Positions 1-9,700 of a DNA stretch of 64,000 nt are shown piece by piece. Position numbers and translations under genes: made by a program. This stretch comes from Sinomicrobium weinanense (GTDB lineage Bacteria > Bacteroidota > Bacteroidia > Flavobacteriales > Flavobacteriaceae): assembly GCF_018863395.1 (NCBI RefSeq), contig NZ_JAHKRR010000003.1:186001-250000 (forward strand). The letters are read 5' to 3'. How positions within the stretch are numbered: the first letter of the stretch is position 1; every line of letters begins with the position of its first letter. The notes beneath the pieces were generated by a model. That model was not told where the DNA came from. It saw nothing but the letters and a program-made list of their open reading frames with translations, and ran no database searches.

Positions 1-361
1 TGGTGGTATTGGCTTTTCCGGGCCAATTTTCAAAATGTACTTTTTTAGACCGCAGGAACTCCATAAAACCTTCCAGATCATCCGTATTTATAGCAAGGTG
101 CACTCCTTTATGCGGCTTAAAATCCTCATTGCTTTTAATAAGGTGGATCTGCACCTTGTCGTTTAGCTGAAACCACCTGAAGTTTTCACCGAGACCGGCG
201 TTATATATTTCCTCCAGTCCAAATATTTCAGCATAAAACCCGGCACTTTTATCCAGGTCCTTTACCAATATTGCATCATGGTCTTTTTTAAAATTAAAAT
301 CCTGGGATAAACTTTTCGTTATACTCATCAGAAGAACAGTTATTATTAATATTTGTTTCAT
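1..361 (-). CDS. VOC (glyoxalase-like) family exported protein, 3' end cut by window
   Basis: The minus-strand reading frame opens with ATG at 361 and runs out of the window. It starts with a hydrophobic signal-like segment (MKQILIITVLLMSITKSLSQ). This is followed by the pattern of a vicinal-oxygen-chelate fold: a DHDAILVKDLDKSAGFYAEIF block, then FRWFQLNDKVQIHLI and HKGVHLAINTDDLEGFMEFL. Members are metal-dependent lyases, dioxygenases or resistance proteins, and the substrate cannot be told from the sequence. An exported VOC protein is somewhat unusual. It may be the last gene of a small minus-strand run with the two genes upstream (gaps of 70 and 85 bases). Confidence 0.75.
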   Translation of the reverse strand, partial: MKQILIITVLLMSITKSLSQDFNFKKDHDAILVKDLDKSAGFYAEIFGLEEIYNAGLGENFRWFQLNDKVQIHLIKSNEDFKPHKGVHLAINTDDLEGFMEFLRSKKVHFENWPGKANTT

Positions 362-431
362 AGTTACGGTGAAACGGCGTTGAATGTAGCATTTTTTTTC
401 AATTCACAGTATAAACCACAACAGAATTCTC

Positions 432-1154
432 CTAATTTCCTTCCGGAACGGAACTAAGTTTTTTGTTATAACTCCACAATTCTGATGTTACTTTCTTTAT
501 CATCTCCCCGTATCCTTCCTCTTTGTCTGCCGGGGGATATCGTTCTAACAAGCCGTCGCAGGACTTCAGGTCTTCTATTTTATCCAGTGCTACAAATAAC
601 AGGTAAGTATCCGGACTTCCTCCCGAAATGGTTTTCATCCATACAAACGGCCTGCCCTGCAGTCTTTTTTCCAGTAATGGCTTTATCCCGGCTAAAAAAC
701 GGGTAAATGTACGTTCCCGGCCATGGCGTACCTGTACATAATATACCTGTAAATATCGGTTCCGGTACCAATTTTTCCCGAATGTACTGAACTCTTCCAG
801 GATTTCCCTGTACGAGCCCGAAGGATTAACAACATAAGACTGCCAGTGTATCTTGTTATAACGGGCATTCTCAGCAGCATCGACTTTCCAGTGATCAAAA
901 TCCTTCCAGGCATGTGCAGGGGTGGCATCGATAAAACGCCCCCTTCTGTTACCATTCATCACAAACCACCCTATCCACGACCAGTCATCTCCCTGCAACT
1001 GGTGCCATTCCAGGTCTTTGGCATAGCCATTTATAAACGGATCTTCCATTCCACTCCTGATATCGTACTCGAAAAAGGCGAACACATTGTTTTGACTATA
1101 AGTCCGGACGTAGCATAAAAGGATCATTCCAATAAGGATCACTGACTTTTTCAT
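432..1154 (-). CDS. Exported protein of unknown function, 240 aa
   Basis: I do not recognise this protein. The chosen start is the ATG at 1154, because it begins a clean signal peptide (MKKSVILIGMILLCYVRTYSQ). The longer open frame to 1274 would run into the neighbouring gene and put 40 basic residues before the signal. The mature part seems to have two halves, each opening with a short beta-like segment (NVFAFFEYDIRSGMED and YLQVYYVQVRHGRERTF). That vaguely recalls duplicated dimeric alpha/beta-barrel proteins; this is inference only. It is rich in Trp and aromatic residues. It lies between the SnoaL-like gene and the VOC gene on the same strand. Confidence 0.6.
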   Translation of the reverse strand: MKKSVILIGMILLCYVRTYSQNNVFAFFEYDIRSGMEDPFINGYAKDLEWHQLQGDDWSWIGWFVMNGNRRGRFIDATPAHAWKDFDHWKVDAAENARYNKIHWQSYVVNPSGSYREILEEFSTFGKNWYRNRYLQVYYVQVRHGRERTFTRFLAGIKPLLEKRLQGRPFVWMKTISGGSPDTYLLFVALDKIEDLKSCDGLLERYPPADKEEGYGEMIKKVTSELWSYNKKLSSVPEGN

Positions 1155-1239
1155 ATGTTTTGTAATTGCGGTAAACGAGAATCTCCTCTCCTTAATAACA
1201 CGTATAAGCTCCATCTGTTTATACACCTGTTTTATTGTC

Positions 1240-1674
1240 TTACCCTTCTTTTTTATAGAATATTTTGCCGACAATTTTCCATTCTCCTTCTATTTTCAAA
1301 AGGTTTATATAGTCTATATACGTAAAATCCGTATATTCCGCTTCGAGCCGGGCATTTGCCGTATTCCCGGAAATACTTACAGACACGATCCTGGTTATCC
1401 TGTCTTGCGGTGGCCCCGGCTTGACCTTTTCCTTAAAAATCTCAAGAGCGTTCCCCTCCTTATACCCTTCTGCGTTTACGGATTTCATCGTTGCATTGGC
1501 ATGAAATGCTTTTTGCAGAACCTCGAAATCATTATTCGTCCCCCCTTCCAGATAGTAATTCAGGGTTTTACATACTTCGGGATATTCTTCGCTTGTAGAT
1601 TGTGCAAAGGTCATAGCAAACGACCCCATCACGAACACGAGAAACGTTATCCCGGATAAACAATTGACTTTCAT
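1240..1674 (-). CDS. SnoaL/NTF2-like (DUF4440-type) exported protein
   Basis: A 144-residue protein with a signal peptide (residues 1-25, ending MTFAQ). The mature domain has the size and layout of the SnoaL/NTF2-like cone: an N-terminal helix (EEYPEVCKTLNYYLEGG), a segment with a KSVNAEGYKEGNALEIFKEK loop, and C-terminal strands ending in YTDFTYIDYINLLKIEGEWKIV, a typical finish for the fold. Such small exported proteins are common in Bacteroidota; some bind or turn over small molecules, most have no known role. A second protein of this kind lies inside the polysaccharide locus at 48482. Confidence 0.7.
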   Translation of the reverse strand: MKVNCLSGITFLVFVMGSFAMTFAQSTSEEYPEVCKTLNYYLEGGTNNDFEVLQKAFHANATMKSVNAEGYKEGNALEIFKEKVKPGPPQDRITRIVSVSISGNTANARLEAEYTDFTYIDYINLLKIEGEWKIVGKIFYKKEG

Positions 1675-1839
1675 TTTTTTTTGAATTTAAAAGGTTATTC
1701 TATGAAACTGTTTTAATGTCCAGATCTTATTTTTCCATGACGGTCTTCTTTCTCTTCAAAGAAAAAGAAAAACAGCTGCAAAAAAAGGGGGAAACTTCCG
1801 AAGTGTATTATAGGCTTCCGTATGGTATCGCAAATCGCA

Positions 1840-2544
1840 TCAGTGCCGGGACAGGAGTTCCAGTATTTCCTTTTTCCTGTTCCTGCTCAACGGAATGGTT
1901 TCGCCGGAACTGAGAACAAGCTCAAAGCTGTTGGGTTTGATTTTCCGTACCGACCGCACCTCTGCCATGTTGGCCACATATGATTTATGTACCCTGAAAA
2001 ATACTTCCGGTAATATCTTAATCAGTTGGTTCAGGGGTTTATCATAGAGTTTCTTTGTTCCGTCAAAGAGATGCAATTCGGCATAGATACCTGCGGCCTG
2101 TATAAACTTTATATTTTCTATGGCCACGAATCCAAGGCCTTTTTTACCTTTTAAGGCCAGGCGCTTTACATTTCTTTCCTGAGGGGGTATTCCTTCCACG
2201 TAGCGGTTCAGGGCTTTGGCTATCCGTTCTTTTTTAAAGGGTTTACCTACAAAGTCCATCACCCCGTGTTCAAAAGCCTCTATGGCGCGGTCGGTATAGG
2301 CCGAGACCACAATGGTATGGAAAGACCCGGCCACAAAGCTCCTGAGAAGTTCATATCCGTCCCTGCCATGCAGGTTCAGGTCCAGGAAAAGCAGATCGGT
2401 GTTCCGGTTTTCCAGATAGGTTTGAGCTTCGCGGAAAGTATATACACGGTCTATATGCACGGGGGCTGCAACAACTTCCTTTATAAACCGCATCAAACGG
2501 TTGGAAATGAGTTCTTCGTCTTCACAGATCAGAATGCGTATCAT
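1840..2544 (-). CDS. LytTR-family response regulator
   Basis: A 234-residue regulator with a receiver domain (about 1-120) and a LytTR DNA-binding domain (about 135-234). The acidic pocket is ICEDEE at 7-11, the phosphoacceptor is Asp55 in LLFLDLNLHG, and the conserved Lys lies in DFVGKPFKKERI. The C-terminal FFRVHKSYVANMAEV and SGETIPLSRNRKKEI are classic LytTR motifs. I start at the ATG at 2544, nine codons inside the open frame, because MIRILICEDEE is the usual receiver start and its ATGA overlaps the kinase stop by four bases. Translational coupling with the kinase gene is therefore expected. The regulated genes are unknown. Confidence 0.9.
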   Translation of the reverse strand: MIRILICEDEELISNRLMRFIKEVVAAPVHIDRVYTFREAQTYLENRNTDLLFLDLNLHGRDGYELLRSFVAGSFHTIVVSAYTDRAIEAFEHGVMDFVGKPFKKERIAKALNRYVEGIPPQERNVKRLALKGKKGLGFVAIENIKFIQAAGIYAELHLFDGTKKLYDKPLNQLIKILPEVFFRVHKSYVANMAEVRSVRKIKPNSFELVLSSGETIPLSRNRKKEILELLSRH

Positions 2545-3707
2545 AAAAATATCTTTATCACGGACAACCATCCACCGGTACAGGGAGAAGAAGAGAAATC
2601 ATACTTCCGGCCATAGGATTCCTCCAGCCGGGAAAGGACATATTGGTGCCCCATTCCTTGATCGGTGCCGGGCCGGGTATTTTCCCCATCATTGAACACT
2701 TCATACCGGCAGCAGGACTTGCTTTCCTTTTTGGTTATCCTGAAATTTCCAGCCTTTCCATTTTCATACCCATGCGTTATGCCATTCTCTACCAGGGTTA
2801 AAAAGACCCCGGGTGGAATCCGGTCGGCCTCGTTCAGGTTTGCGGTTTCCAGGTTGAACTTTATACTTTTCCGGACAGCCATAATATCCAGATAATGCCT
2901 TATAAGTTCCAGTTCGTCCTTTACCGGGATAAGTTTCTCATGGCTAATCTTTGAAAACAATTCAAATTCTTTGGACAGGTTGTCCACAAAATTTCCGGCC
3001 TTTTCCGGATCCGTATCGATGAGTTCCTGCAGTGAGGTCAGTGAATTGAACAAAAAATGGGGCTGTATGCTTTTTTTGAGCAACTGGTTTTCCAGCCAGG
3101 ACGACCTTAGCAGTGCCTGTTGATACCCCCGGTTCTGCCTGGCGAGCTCCAGCCCTACGGACAGGAACATACAAAAGATAAAGAAAATGATCCCTACAAA
3201 ATAGCCATAAGGCATATACCCAAAGACCCTGAGCAATACACATGCAGAAAAACCGATAACCCCCAGGAGTATGATCCCGACATCCTTTTTATTTTTCCAT
3301 GCCCACAGGGTTTGTAAAAGTGCAATACCAAGCCCTATAAAAATATAAGTATACTCGTCCAGCAGGAAAAAGGAAAGGATGGAAATACCGATCAATGACG
3401 GGATGATGTATTTTTTAAATGGCAGGGCAAAATGGTATAACAGGAATATCTGCAATGAGCTCATTCCCAGCAGGACCGAAAGATAAATATAATCGTAAGT
3501 GGTAAGCGGAAGCAGGGGGATGATCCTTTCTTCTGCGGGAAGGCCTTTCAGATAGACCTTAAAAATATGAAAGAGGCAGTAAAGGGCAAAAAAGAGATAG
3601 GCTGCCCTCTTGTGATAGCCAAAATACAGGGCCAGGTTAAAACAGATCGTAGTACCAAGAATGGATACTATGATCAAAAAACTTTCGTAAGGATCAAGAA
3701 ACATCAT
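2541..3707 (-). CDS. LytS-type (His_kinase family) sensor histidine kinase
   Basis: A 388-residue membrane kinase. The first ~185 residues hold six or seven hydrophobic helices with no large extracytoplasmic domain. The catalytic half carries the His_kinase-family phosphoacceptor block SIQPHFLFNSLTSLQELID (His217). An ATP-binding domain follows with the N-box FLTLVENGITHGYENG and a GMGHQYVLSRLEESYG segment. It pairs with the LytTR regulator through the 4-base overlap. The stimulus is not evident. A TAtcTTTG element stands about 45 bases upstream of the start on the coding strand. Confidence 0.9.
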   Translation of the reverse strand: MMFLDPYESFLIIVSILGTTICFNLALYFGYHKRAAYLFFALYCLFHIFKVYLKGLPAEERIIPLLPLTTYDYIYLSVLLGMSSLQIFLLYHFALPFKKYIIPSLIGISILSFFLLDEYTYIFIGLGIALLQTLWAWKNKKDVGIILLGVIGFSACVLLRVFGYMPYGYFVGIIFFIFCMFLSVGLELARQNRGYQQALLRSSWLENQLLKKSIQPHFLFNSLTSLQELIDTDPEKAGNFVDNLSKEFELFSKISHEKLIPVKDELELIRHYLDIMAVRKSIKFNLETANLNEADRIPPGVFLTLVENGITHGYENGKAGNFRITKKESKSCCRYEVFNDGENTRPGTDQGMGHQYVLSRLEESYGRKYDFSSSPCTGGWLSVIKIFL

Positions 3708-3749
3708 GGTTTTGCAATTATCCGGCTATTTTAGAGACCGCTGGTCTTT

Positions 3750-3757
3750 CAAAGATA
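3750..3757 (-). promoter_or_regulatory. Candidate -7 element (TAnnTTTG) for the kinase/LytTR pair
   Basis: On the minus strand the octamer TATCTTTG matches the Bacteroidota -7 consensus TAnnTTTG exactly and lies 43 bases before the kinase ATG. No clear -33 TTTG sits at the usual 19-21 base spacing, so the call rests on one element. Confidence 0.4.
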
Positions 3758-3833
3758 AGTGAAATATCAACTTGCAGCACACAAGGGGGGGGCAAACGGA
3801 ACCTGGTTTCCTACACAGGCATAAAAGACAAAA

Positions 3834-3856
3834 GCCCCCCGAAATTTCCGGAAGGC
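3834..3856 (-). terminator. Likely terminator downstream of the distal tonB gene
   Basis: On the minus strand an 8-base stem (GCCTTCCG with CGGGGGGC, two G-U pairs) encloses a 7-base loop and is followed by TTTTGTCTTTT. It lies about 155 bases past the stop at 4012. The rest of the 304-base gap 3708-4011 holds no gene that I can support. Confidence 0.5.
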
Positions 3857-4011
3857 CCTATCTGATTATGAAAAATATTTATCACTACTACTCAACCAGG
3901 GTAGTCATGCGAGGGTAAATGTAATGATTTCTTTTTCATTTCGAAAATTTTTAACAAAACATATTTTTTTGTACAAAAAATGACACTTTTCGCTGCTTAT
4001 TTTACTATGTT

Positions 4012-4722
4012 CTATTTCAATCTGAAAGTAATGGGAAGACTAAAAGGAACGCGAACGGCCCTGTTTCCCTGTTTTCCAGGAGTCATTTTGGGCAACTTGT
4101 CTATGATACGTGCGGCTTCTTTCTCAAGGCTCTTATCGGGGCCGCGCATATTCACCCCTGTAATGTTACCGTCTTTATCTATAATGAAGGTTACATAGAC
4201 CTTACCCTCCACTCCTCTTTCTCTGGCCCATTCGGGATAACTGAAATTTTTTTGCACGTGGCGGATCATACTTTCCTGAAAACATTTCAGTTTGTCCTCG
4301 GCATCCTCGCATCCGGGGAATACCGGCACGCTTTCTACCAGATTAATGGAAACAGGTTCGTCAGAAACAGTTTCCGTTTCAGGTATATCGTCCACATCTA
4401 TGGGCTCATCAAAGAGGTCTTCCGTAGGAAAGATCCGGGATTCCTCCTTTTCCGTGTCGTTATCTTCAGGTTCAAAATCCGGAGGGATCACATCAGGAGA
4501 TGGTGGTGGCGGTGGCGGTGGAGTGTTCAGATCAATAACAGGGACATTTATTTCATCGGGAATATCATCTGCCTCAGATCCCTGGGCAATGAATGATGTT
4601 TTATCGTACTTCTTCCATTCCAGGCCTTTCCAGGAAAGGAATAATACCAGGGCCAGGCCAAGGGCAAAAAACAGCCCGCTGTTCCGGACCAGGTCGGCTT
4701 TTGGATTCTTTTTTGGTATCAT
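4012..4722 (-). CDS. tonB: TonB energy transducer (copy 1)
   Basis: A 236-residue TonB-type protein. It has a short cytoplasmic N-terminus (MIPKKNPKADLVRNSG), one membrane anchor (about 15-32), and an acidic linker with an NTPPPPPPPSPD run. The C-terminal TonB domain is marked by VFPGCEDAEDKLKCFQ, YPEWARERGVEGKVYVTFII, GPDKSLEKEAARIIDKLPKMTPGKQ and PFSLPITFRLK. It would couple inner-membrane ExbBD energy to outer-membrane receptors such as the SusC protein in this window. It is a tandem paralogue of the gene at 4945-5649, with the same start and end motifs but a diverged linker. A strong terminator separates the two. Confidence 0.93.
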   Translation of the reverse strand: MIPKKNPKADLVRNSGLFFALGLALVLFLSWKGLEWKKYDKTSFIAQGSEADDIPDEINVPVIDLNTPPPPPPPSPDVIPPDFEPEDNDTEKEESRIFPTEDLFDEPIDVDDIPETETVSDEPVSINLVESVPVFPGCEDAEDKLKCFQESMIRHVQKNFSYPEWARERGVEGKVYVTFIIDKDGNITGVNMRGPDKSLEKEAARIIDKLPKMTPGKQGNRAVRVPFSLPITFRLK

Positions 4723-4892
4723 ATACTAAAGTTTAAGGTTAATTACTACACAGATGAAGTGCCATTCTTCGTAGTGTATAACTCACCTGTTCAACAACCA
4801 TACCAGGCCCCTCTTGTCGAATACTTTAACATATGACCGCAGTCCGTATCTCTCTCCGGGCTTCCTATAAACCGATAGAGAAAAGGACATAA

Positions 4893-4926
4893 AAAAACCT
4901 GTCCGGAAAGATCCGGACAGGTTTTT
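4893..4926. terminator. Strong bidirectional-looking terminator between the tonB copies
   Basis: A perfect 15-base inverted repeat (AAAAACCTGTCCGGA and its complement) surrounds a 4-base loop at 4908-4911. The A and T runs at the ends give a U-run on either strand. It lies 19 bases past the upstream tonB stop, so each tonB is probably its own transcription unit. Confidence 0.85.
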
Positions 4927-4944
4927 ATGTATTTTGAGATTATT

Positions 4945-5649
4945 TTATTGCAATTTGAAGGTAATCGGAATACTAAACGGAACCCTTACCGGCCTACCCC
5001 TCTGTTTTCCAGGGGTCATTTTCGGCAGTTTACTAATAATCCGCTGCGCTTCTTTCTCCAGGTTTTTATCCGGTCCACGCATTCTTACATTGGTAATACT
5101 TCCGTCTTTATCAATGGTAAACATTACGCTTACTCTTCCCTGTATCCCCATTTCCTGGGCAACTTCAGGATATCGGAAGTTTTTACGGATGTGCTTCAGC
5201 ATCATTTCCTGGAAGCACGCTCTTTTATCCTTGGCATTTTCACAACCCGGGAATACCGGTACATCTTCAATCACGGCAAAAGGAACGTCCACATCTACCG
5301 GCTCTTCCACCTCGACTACATCTTCTACCTCGATCACCTCATCCTGGCTTGTTTCGGTAGACTCTATAACGGTTTCTTCAACTTCCTCTTCGTCTTCCAC
5401 TACTTCGATGATTTCCGGAGCTGCGGGGGGCGGCGGAGGCGGCGGAGGTGTCTTCAGCATTTCGGTTATCGGAATTTCTTCCTCCAGTTCTTCATCTACA
5501 TCCATTTTATAATTGAATGCCTCGTCCTTCTCATAATTTTTCCACTCCAGACCCTGCCAGGCAAGAAACATGACTAAAGCCAACCCTATCGCAAAATAGA
5601 GGCCACTATTCCTGGTGAGATCGGCTTTTGGATTCTTTTTAGGTTCCAT
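4945..5649 (-). CDS. tonB: TonB energy transducer (copy 2)
   Basis: A 234-residue TonB protein with an N-terminal anchor (LYFAIGLALVMFLAWQGLEW, about 17-36). The linker has a KTPPPPPPPPAAPE run followed by a very acidic EVVEDEEEVEETVIEST stretch. The C-terminal domain is marked by VPVFPGCENAKDKRACFQEM, IRKNFRYPEVAQEMGIQGRV, KMTPGKQRGRPVRVPFSIPI and a final TFKLQ. The first 20 residues and the C-terminal half closely match the neighbouring copy, showing tandem duplication. The linker is more acidic and longer in repeats than in copy 1, which may tune reach across the periplasm or receptor choice (inference). Confidence 0.93.
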   Translation of the reverse strand: MEPKKNPKADLTRNSGLYFAIGLALVMFLAWQGLEWKNYEKDEAFNYKMDVDEELEEEIPITEMLKTPPPPPPPPAAPEIIEVVEDEEEVEETVIESTETSQDEVIEVEDVVEVEEPVDVDVPFAVIEDVPVFPGCENAKDKRACFQEMMLKHIRKNFRYPEVAQEMGIQGRVSVMFTIDKDGSITNVRMRGPDKNLEKEAQRIISKLPKMTPGKQRGRPVRVPFSIPITFKLQ

Positions 5650-5790
5650 TGATTCAAATTTTATCGTTTGGTTTACTTATACTTGTCCGTCACACTTTAA
5701 CATCTTTATCCGGATGTTTTAACAGCTGTGTGGGTATTCCCGATTCTTTTACCGGTCGCTAATTTAATTATTTATTTGAATTGAAAGCAA

Positions 5791-6216
5791 CTAATTTGCC
5801 CTTTTTGTCGTTTTATTTATGGCTTTTATTAGAATAACCGTAAAAATGCCACATATTACTCCTGTCGTGTTAGCCAATGCATCCTTAACATCTCCTGCAC
5901 GGCCGTAAGCCATCTTATATTGTAATACCTCAACAATCATACCATAAACGATTGCAAAAGTAAGAGACAGGACCATTGCTCTGTTATCAAGTGAAGACAG
6001 GGGGGGAGTCTCTTTACTCAAAGCATAGTAACACAATATAAAGAAAACATAGTAAAATACAAAGTGGACGATCTTATCCAGATGCGGAAAGCCTATTCCG
6101 GGCAGCCCGGACGGAGGCATGAGGCTCAGGACCGTAATGGTGATAATCCAACCTACGGTCAATACCAGCAATATGATCTTTCTGTTATGCGCCAACCAGC
6201 TCCTTATATGCTTCAC
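5791..6216 (-). CDS. VanZ-like membrane protein
   Basis: A 141-residue integral membrane protein with four predicted helices. It shows the VanZ-family layout: an N-terminal helix ending [23 protein letters not shown], a middle helix ([12 protein letters not shown]), and the conserved [37 protein letters not shown] block. Function of these short VanZ-like proteins is not established. The start at 6216 overlaps the end of gcvH by 32 bases, so the two are probably co-transcribed. No later Met gives a complete first helix. Confidence 0.85.
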   Translation of the reverse strand: MKHIRSWLAHNRKIILLVLTVGWIITITVLSLMPPSGLPGIGFPHLDKIVHFVFYYVFFILCYYALSKETPPLSSLDNRAMVLSLTFAIVYGMIVEVLQYKMAYGRAGDVKDALANTTGVICGIFTVILIKAINKTTKRAN

Positions 6217-6565
6217 TGCTCAATAACTCCTCTACTTCAGAAGGATTGCTTATTTTTATTTTTATCATCCAGCCATCGTTATAGGGATCAGTGTTCACCT
6301 TTTCCGGCTCTTCTTCCAGGGCAGAGTTGAACTCAATGACCTCTCCGGAAAGGGGCAAAAACAGGTCAGACACTGTTTTTACGGCCTCTACCGTACCAAA
6401 AACCTCTTCCTTTTCCAGGGTTTCGTCCAAAGTCTCTACTTCTACATAAACGATATCTCCCAGTTCGCCTTGTGCGAAATCGGTGATCCCTACGGTAGCA
6501 ATATCACCTTCAATCCTGATCCATTCGTGGTCTTTGGTGTACTTTAATTCAGATGGTATGTTCAT
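6185..6565 (-). CDS. gcvH: Glycine cleavage system H protein
   Basis: A 126-residue lipoyl carrier of the glycine cleavage complex. It shuttles the aminomethyl group between the P and T proteins. The family pattern is complete: [34 protein letters not shown], then the lipoyl site Lys63 in [20 protein letters not shown], then the C-terminal [10 protein letters not shown]. Length is normal for GcvH. It lies between sprA and the vanZ-like gene, an order I know from other flavobacteria. The other gcv genes are not in this window. Confidence 0.97.
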   Translation of the reverse strand: MNIPSELKYTKDHEWIRIEGDIATVGITDFAQGELGDIVYVEVETLDETLEKEEVFGTVEAVKTVSDLFLPLSGEVIEFNSALEEEPEKVNTDPYNDGWMIKIKISNPSEVEELLSSEAYKELVGA

Positions 6566-6662
6566 TTGGTTACGTATTATATATTATTTTGCGACAAATG
6601 TAACTTTTAAAGTATTTTAATCCAAAACTTAAATGCGTTAAAAGTTCAATGTTGCAGGTCGC

Positions 6663-6694
6663 AGGTTGAAGGTCAGGATTTCTACCTTCAACCT
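6663..6694. repeat. Intergenic palindrome between sprA and gcvH, possible sprA terminator
   Basis: A perfect 11-base inverted repeat (AGGTTGAAGGT with ACCTTCAACCT) encloses a 10-base loop. It lies just past the sprA stop. The flank (TGCAGGTCGCAGGTTGAAGG) resembles the repeat at 42111-42175, so it could be a copy of a dispersed repeat as well as a transcript end. There is no good U-run. Confidence 0.55.
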
Positions 6695-6704
6695 CTAACC
6701 CTTT

Positions 6705-9700
6705 CTAATTTCCGAAATTATAACGCAGTGTTACGCCAGATCGTATGGTGGTCTGCGGATATGCGGTAGAAACTGCATATTCCGAAAACGTATGATCGTA
6801 GAAGAACAGTGCCGTAAAGTTTTTGGTCAGAGCATAATCGGCCGTAAACCTTATGCTCCAGATAGTCTGTCCGGATGTCACCTGGTTGTTGTCCAGGTCG
6901 AGGTTCCTTATGATGGTAATATTGTCGCGCAGGGAGAGATCGGCCTTCAGGTTGATATCTCCTTTCAGGGTTTGGCGGGTTCCGCTGATGCCGGTGGTAA
7001 AGGGCACTTCCTTAAACCGATACCCCAGGCCCAGGATGTATTCCTTCCCGGTGGTCTCGGTAAGCAAATTGTTGTCGAAGCTGAGCGACAGTGCCCGGTC
7101 TTTCTTGATCTCGGCCTGGACATTGATGGAGTTTTTCATTTCAAAATCCACACGGACCAGGGGATTGAATTGCTCCACAAGGGTAACATTGGTATAAAGC
7201 AATTCGTTCATAAAATTGCCCGATTGGTCCGCCTTGCCCGGATTTTGCTTACTGTATTCCAGGTTGGTCCGGAAAGAGTTCACACTATAACTGGCCCTGT
7301 ACCCATGCCCCAGGGAAAAGCGCCGGAACCTGTTCTTGAACCAGTCGATCCGCATCAGCCCGGTATACTTGAGCGTCCAGTTGGGAATAGGGATATCGCG
7401 GAATACCCCGGTACTGATCTTGTCTACACTTTTACCGCTATATGCCGCGAGGAAAGCGGGCAGTAACACGGCCTGATTGTTCTTTCCGTAGCCTTTGGGA
7501 TAACCTTCTTCGTCCAGGTTCTCCGGATCGGTGATATCGATTCCCCGATTCAGGGCAAGGCGGTTGGCTACTGTACGCCGGTTTTCCCGGAACTCTTCAA
7601 AAGTCTTGGAATTGACCTCATCACTTTTACTGAAGGCTGTTTTTATCAGTACGGTCGATATGGAAAAGTCCCCGTATTTGTTCCCGAGCAGACTGTTGTA
7701 CTCCAGGTCCTTCGTCACTTCAAAATTTTCGGTATAACTGTCGGCATACTGACGGTTGGCCACCAGATCTATGGTAAGGTCCGGTGTTGGTTCCAGGTTA
7801 GCGGTAATGTTCAGCTGGTTGCTGTTTCGCTCCATATATTGCTGGTTGAGTTCCGGGAACTGTGTAAGCCATCCTTTTCGCGCTGCTTCGTAACGTACGT
7901 CGGCCTGACTTCCGAAGACAAAGCCCCATGAGGGCCGCAACGTACCTATAAAACCTACGGATTCGGTATATCCGGGCAATACTTTACCCCTGTTGTTCGT
8001 ATAGTTCACATCGATACGCTTTATCATAGTAAGCAGGTCTATGCCTGCATCGGTCAGGCCGGAACCTTTTTGTTCCGGTTCTTCTTCTGTATTCTCCCCA
8101 TCGGGGCGCAGCTTTACTTCCCGTCTTCTTACTGGGCCCTGCTTTTCTTTCGTGAGCCCCAGGTAATTGTAAAAACGATCCATTCCCATAGAAGCCTGGA
8201 GCACATGGGTAGAAGCATTTTGAACGGTGTTAACATTGCCCCCTGCAATTTCGTTTATAACATCGTTTCCACGCTGCCAGTCAAAATCGCCGGTGTAGGT
8301 GTAGTTGGCTTCTATAAAATTGAGGAAAGGTATCTTGCTGAACGGCAGTTCGTAATTGATCTGTAACTGCTGGGTATGCCTGTTGGGGTCCCCGGTATTC
8401 CAGAAACCGTCCCATATGTTAAGGTCATCACGAATGATGTTATTATTATCTTCGTCCTTATCGTAATAATTCCTGACGATGTTGTAATTGGAAGCGGTAA
8501 AATTCATCCGCAGCGACTTGGTGAGGTTATAGTTGACAGTGTATTGCCAGTCGAAAAGGAAATTCCGTTGTTGCAAAGTGGGCAGGCCGAGCTGATTGTC
8601 GGAGTCCACTCCTTGTACATCCACGGCCCGAAACTGCTGCTGGTTAAAGCTCCTGCTGATATTGGAATTTACCGAAATACTGGTAGGAAGCGGGTTAAAA
8701 TTAAAATCCTTGAGCCATTGCCAATACCTGCTGCGGAGTATGGAATCTGATTTTTTGAGGGGTTCTACCTGTATGGGCTTAAAATTATAGTTGTAGGTAA
8801 AACCGGTACGGATACTCTGATCGCGCCGGTTTTCAACTTCAAAATCCCTGTGGTTCGTCTCGTTATAGGAATAATTAAAGGTAAAGTTTTCGATATCATA
8901 CACCCGCTGTTTTTGTTCTTCGCTCCTGTTCTTTCGCACTCCTATGAGGTTAATACCCCTTCTTTTGGTGTAGTCTTCGGCCCGTGTTCTTATCGCATTC
9001 TTTTCTGCCCGGGTACCTGCAGCATCTATCCTGTCCTGCAATTTGAGGTCTTCGTAGACCGGATCGAACTCGGGGGTGATGAGCTCCTCTGAAATGGTAT
9101 AATTGAACGGTATCTGTACGCCCCATTTCTTTGGCAGGAGCTGCCCAACATTTACATTGGTGTTTACGCCGTATTGTATAACATCTTCCCTGCTTCTTTC
9201 GTTTGGTCGTTGGTCTATGGCGCCAAAACCGGAGGTGCTCATACTTCCGGTAGCGGAAATATTGGCAAAATCGGCCACATTGGCATCGACCTGGGCTATG
9301 GCTGCCCATCCGCCCTTATTGTCCAGTTCGGCCAGGCGAAGCTCATTGAACCACACTTCACCGCATACCCTGTTTCCGGAAACATTTTTCACCCCTACCA
9401 TGATCGCCCGTACGCTTCCCAGTGAGGGGTTTCCTTTAATCCCAAGCCTGAGCTCACCGGATTCCCTGGGAGCGAACTCTTCTACCTGGTTACCTTCCTC
9501 ATCGTAGAACACGAGTTCCGAAAGCGTGGAATTGGCAATTCCGGCCGATTTTATTTTGGAAAACAGGCTGAGTGGTACATCCAGGTTGTTAATATCGGGC
9601 CACACTTCCTCAGAAGTCGATGCTCCGGGCCTGGTAACGTCCAGGGGAATTTCTACCTGGTAGTAATTTCCCGAAAAATCGGTCCCCAACCTCAGGAATG

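Noticed and set aside
4292-5577. Long plus-strand Ser/Gly-rich and Phe/Tyr-rich frames opposite the tonB genes
   Set aside because: They are antisense readings of the proline and acidic repeats; the minus-strand TonB domains are unmistakable.
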